Source: an uncultured Acidimicrobiaceae bacterium
GTDB lineage: Bacteria > Actinomycetota > Acidimicrobiia > Acidimicrobiales > UBA8592
NCBI GenBank assembly: GCA_913031515.1
Contig: CAJWET010000020.1
Location: 1-16,111 of the forward strand
Length of the DNA: 16,111 bases
Direction: 5' to 3'
The notes under the pieces were generated by a model. The model saw only the letters and a program-made list of their open reading frames with translations. It was not told the DNA's origin and made no database searches. The first letter of the stretch is position 1; each line of letters opens with the position of its first letter. Shown in pieces: positions 14,582-16,111 of this stretch. Position numbers and translations under genes: made by a program.

Positions 14582-14926
14582 ATGAAACTCACAGACCAAA
14601 TTGATAAAGCAAGCATTCGCGACGACGTTCCCGACTTTGTATCTGGCGACACCGTCAAAGTGCATGTCCGCGTGGTCGAAGGAAACCGCCAACGTATTCA
14701 AGTATTTGAAGGTGTGGTCATTGGTCGACAAGGGGGCGGCGTCAGTGAGACGTTTACTGTCAGGAAGATTTCATTCGGTGTTGGTGTTGAGCGAACATTC
14801 CCGGTGCATTCACCGATAGTAGACAAAATAGAAAACGTATCTCGAGGTCGAGTTAGACGAGCAAAGCTTTACTACCAGCGTGGCAGAATCGGTAAGAGGG
14901 CAAAAATTAGAGAGAAAAGAGATTAA
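14582..14926 (+). CDS. rplS: 50S ribosomal protein L19
   Basis: L19 lies at the interface of the ribosomal subunits. The 114-residue protein matches the family in length and motifs: IRDDVPDFVSGDTVKVHVRV, EGNRQRIQVFEGVVIGRQGGG, ETFTVRKISFGVGVERTFP and the basic end RVRRAKLYYQRGRIGKRAKI. The ATG at 14582 is the expected start, although no clear ribosome binding site precedes it. It ends the + strand translation-gene run and converges with a - strand gene whose stop codon lies only 2 bp away, leaving no dedicated terminator space. In many actinobacteria lepB and rnhB follow; they are absent here. Confidence 0.97.
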   Translation: MKLTDQIDKASIRDDVPDFVSGDTVKVHVRVVEGNRQRIQVFEGVVIGRQGGGVSETFTVRKISFGVGVERTFPVHSPIVDKIENVSRGRVRRAKLYYQRGRIGKRAKIREKRD

Positions 14927-14928
14927 TC

Positions 14929-15129
14929 TCATCCGACGGGAGGTCTATTCTCTCGATTCTCCCAACATCCTTTATGCCAGTGCCTTCGAAGGTCAGGGGT
15001 TAGGTGAGGTACGGCGACAATATGCCCACTCCCAGGTGGGATCTCTCTATTACACCCAGGGCAAATGTACATTTTTTGAGCTTCGTAAGGTTGGACGAAT
15101 TTTACTTCGCACTCATCGTCACTCCACAT
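14929..15129 (-). CDS. Small actinobacterial-type zinc-ribbon protein
   Basis: This 66-residue protein carries CPGC (Cys23, Cys26), the stretch NREIPPGSGHIVAVP, and then RRHWHKGCW with His50, His52 and Cys55. The spacing suits a zinc-binding site. From memory, actinobacterial genomes contain a short conserved protein of this form (CPGCxQEIPPGxPHVV...RRHWHxxCW) with no established function. The strong Cys/His pattern on the - strand, opposite no other gene, supports a real gene. ATG 15129 is used; an ATG at residue 20, just before the zinc ribbon, is an alternative. The start is 7 bp after the stop of another small - strand gene, so the two look like an operon. It converges with rplS with a 2-bp gap. 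Confidence 0.75.
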   Translation of the reverse strand: MWSDDECEVKFVQPYEAQKMYICPGCNREIPPGSGHIVAVPHLTPDLRRHWHKGCWENRENRPPVG

Positions 15130-15136
15130 TGACCAT

Positions 15137-15247
15137 TCAACCTAACCAAGCCCAAAGAACAAGGCCCACGAGTATGACAAGCCCGACAAGGACAAACCAA
15201 TAATCAAATTTTGACTTACGGTGTCTTCGGGTCGGATTAAAGCCCAC
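15137..15247 (-). CDS. Small basic single-span membrane protein (36 residues)
   Basis: This frame begins GTG and reads (M)GFNPTRRHRKSKFDYW, then a hydrophobic segment FVLVGLVILVGLVLWAWLG to the stop. A strongly basic head before one helix predicts an N-in membrane peptide, possibly acting as a small membrane-anchored partner. The pattern is too ordered to be likely by chance, and I recall similar basic-head, single-helix short proteins in actinobacteria, though I cannot name a family. It ends 7 bp before the zinc-ribbon gene on the same strand, suggesting co-expression. No ribosome binding site is visible before the GTG; leaderless translation is possible, with AATACT (complement of 15254-15259) 6 nt upstream. 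The GTG start is my choice among few options. Confidence 0.6.
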   Translation of the reverse strand: MGFNPTRRHRKSKFDYWFVLVGLVILVGLVLWAWLG

Positions 15248-15252
15248 TTGTC

Positions 15253-15259
15253 TAGTATT
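15253..15259. promoter_or_regulatory. Possible overlapping divergent -10 elements
   Basis: Only 20 bp separate the GTG of the - strand membrane peptide (15247) from the ATG of the + strand crotonase (15268). In this gap TAGTAT (15253-15258, + strand) lies 9 nt before the ATG, and AATACT (complement of 15254-15259) lies 6 nt before the GTG. Both spacings suit leaderless transcripts. An alternative + strand promoter is TTGACT (15211-15216) with GATTAA (15235-15240), spacer 18, which would give a short leader. No ribosome binding site is seen for either gene. Confidence 0.35.
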
Positions 15260-15267
15260 GTTGTTCC

Positions 15268-16050
15268 ATGGAAGAAATACAGTTAACCCAAGAGGAAAAT
15301 ATAGCAACTGTCACAATAAACAGGCCCGAAGTTAAGAATGCAGTAACTAGCGATATGTGGGATGAGCTTCAACGTGTCTTTACTGAACTCGGTTATCAGG
15401 ATGATGTGCGTGCGGTGATCGTAACGGGAGCCGGCGACGATTTTTGTTCTGGAGCGGATGTAGGAGGTATGGGTAGTCGAAGCGAAGGTCCACGCTTGCA
15501 CCAGCTTGACTCTATGAGAAAAGTTGGGGATTGCTGTCTTTCTTTGTTCAATATGCCAAAGGTGACTATTGCAAAAGTCCCCGGAGTTGCAGTCGGAGCC
15601 GGGATGAACTTGGCATTATGCTGCGATCTTGTTGTCGCTTCTGAGAATGCACGTTTTAGCGAAATCTTTGCACAAAGAGGTTTATCAGTGGATTTCGGCG
15701 GATCATTTCTGTTGCCCAGGATTGTGGGTTTGCAGAAAGCAAAAGAGCTCGTTCTACTAGCGGAAGTTATCTCAGCTTCTAAAGCGCATGAGATGGGCCT
15801 GACCAACTATGTTGTCCCTCGTGAACAGCTTGATGAAAAAGTTTCAGATCTAGCCGAAAGAGCAGCAAGTGGTCCTCCCCGCGCACTCGCTATGAGTAAA
15901 GCCATGCTGAACAAGTCTTTCGCGAATTCTCTTCAAGATGCTCTTGATCAAGAGGGGACGTCTCAAACAGTCAATTTTACAACAAAAGATGTCTCAGAGG
16001 CCATGAAGGCATTTCAAGAGAAGCGATCACCAAGGTTTAAAGGTTGGTAG
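15268..16050 (+). CDS. Enoyl-CoA hydratase/isomerase (crotonase) family protein, PaaG-like active site
   Basis: Crotonase-fold enzymes act on acyl-CoA thioesters through an oxyanion hole. The 260-residue protein has typical blocks: ATVTINRPEVKNAVTSDMWDEL split across residues 13-34, AVIVTGAGDDFCSGADV (oxyanion hole near 61-64), and PGVAVGAGMNLALCCDLVVAS (second oxyanion loop near 110). The two hydratase glutamates (rat E144 and E164) are replaced by Asn114 and Phe134. Asp142 in GLSVDFGGS aligns with the aspartate of PaaG-type isomerases (GLVPDSGGTW). An isomerase or another thioester reaction is therefore more likely than simple hydration; the substrate is unknown. The ATG at 15268 has no ribosome binding site but a TAGTAT element 9 nt upstream. 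It is divergent from the small - strand pair; 61 bp after its stop contain no recognised gene. Confidence 0.92.
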   Translation: MEEIQLTQEENIATVTINRPEVKNAVTSDMWDELQRVFTELGYQDDVRAVIVTGAGDDFCSGADVGGMGSRSEGPRLHQLDSMRKVGDCCLSLFNMPKVTIAKVPGVAVGAGMNLALCCDLVVASENARFSEIFAQRGLSVDFGGSFLLPRIVGLQKAKELVLLAEVISASKAHEMGLTNYVVPREQLDEKVSDLAERAASGPPRALAMSKAMLNKSFANSLQDALDQEGTSQTVNFTTKDVSEAMKAFQEKRSPRFKGW

Positions 16051-16111
16051 CAAGGCCCAGTTTTTTGAAGATTGGACTTTGCCTAGCGGTAATGACCTCT
16101 TTTGTCTTTAC

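Noticed and set aside
14938..14963. GGGAG...CTCCC inverted repeat after rplS as a terminator
   Set aside because: The stem is only 5 bp with a 16-nt loop and no T-run follows; it also lies inside the zinc-ribbon coding sequence.
14880..15203. A 107-codon + strand frame running past rplS
   Set aside because: It overlaps rplS out of frame and lies opposite two better supported - strand small genes; no motif was recognised.
1..16111. CRISPR array, insertion sequence, prophage, tRNA or SRP RNA gene
   Set aside because: No regularly spaced repeats, transposase or phage motifs, tRNA cloverleaf or 4.5S-like hairpin was recognised by eye on either strand.

Overview
The window is a dense block of bacterial housekeeping genes, nearly all on the + strand. 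Its order (coaD, a SepIVA/DivIVA-like gene, DUF177, rpmF, plsX, acpP, rnc, a mutM-family gene, smc, ftsY, ffh, rpsP, khpA, rimM, trmD, rplS) matches the conserved actinobacterial block. The moderate GC content by eye, the SepIVA-like gene and the small CPGC...HWHxxCW zinc-ribbon gene suggest a lower-GC actinobacterium. A marine Acidimicrobiia-type lineage is my best guess, but it is inference; no rRNA or other taxonomic marker is present.

Layout. Positions 1-97 are AT-rich and hold no recognisable gene. CoaD follows without its N-terminal nucleotide-binding segment. Next come the septation-factor-like coiled-coil protein, the DUF177 (YceD) protein, ribosomal protein L32, and the lipid genes plsX and acpP. 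Then come RNase III, a full-length but catalytically degenerate MutM/Fpg homologue, and SMC. A membrane-anchored HtrA-type serine protease sits between smc and the SRP pair ftsY-ffh. The right part carries rpsP-khpA-rimM-trmD-rplS, which serves ribosome maturation and tRNA modification. Two small - strand genes follow: a zinc-ribbon protein and a 36-residue basic single-span membrane peptide. The window ends with a divergent crotonase-fold gene.

How the genes work together. The block couples translation (L32, S16, L19, RimM, TrmD, KhpA, RNase III), co-translational membrane targeting (Ffh, FtsY), phospholipid and acyl-carrier supply (PlsX, ACP, CoaD for the 4'-phosphopantetheine precursor), and chromosome or septum organisation (SMC, SepIVA-like protein). 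Short gaps and stop/start overlaps (coaD/sepIVA-like, sepIVA-like/DUF177, rpsP/khpA, rimM/trmD) point to polycistronic transcription in several segments.

Most noteworthy points: (1) the MutM homologue has lost its catalytic N-terminal proline, the intercalation and lesion-contact residues and three of four zinc cysteines, yet is an intact 278-codon frame; (2) an unannotated-looking - strand gene pair (15247-14929) lies beside a possible overlapping divergent promoter; (3) CoaD lacks its HxGH-type N-terminus, which may be an assembly junction; (4) the crotonase lacks both classical hydratase glutamates but has a PaaG-like aspartate. I found no CRISPR array, transposon, tRNA, rRNA or clear rho-independent terminator.
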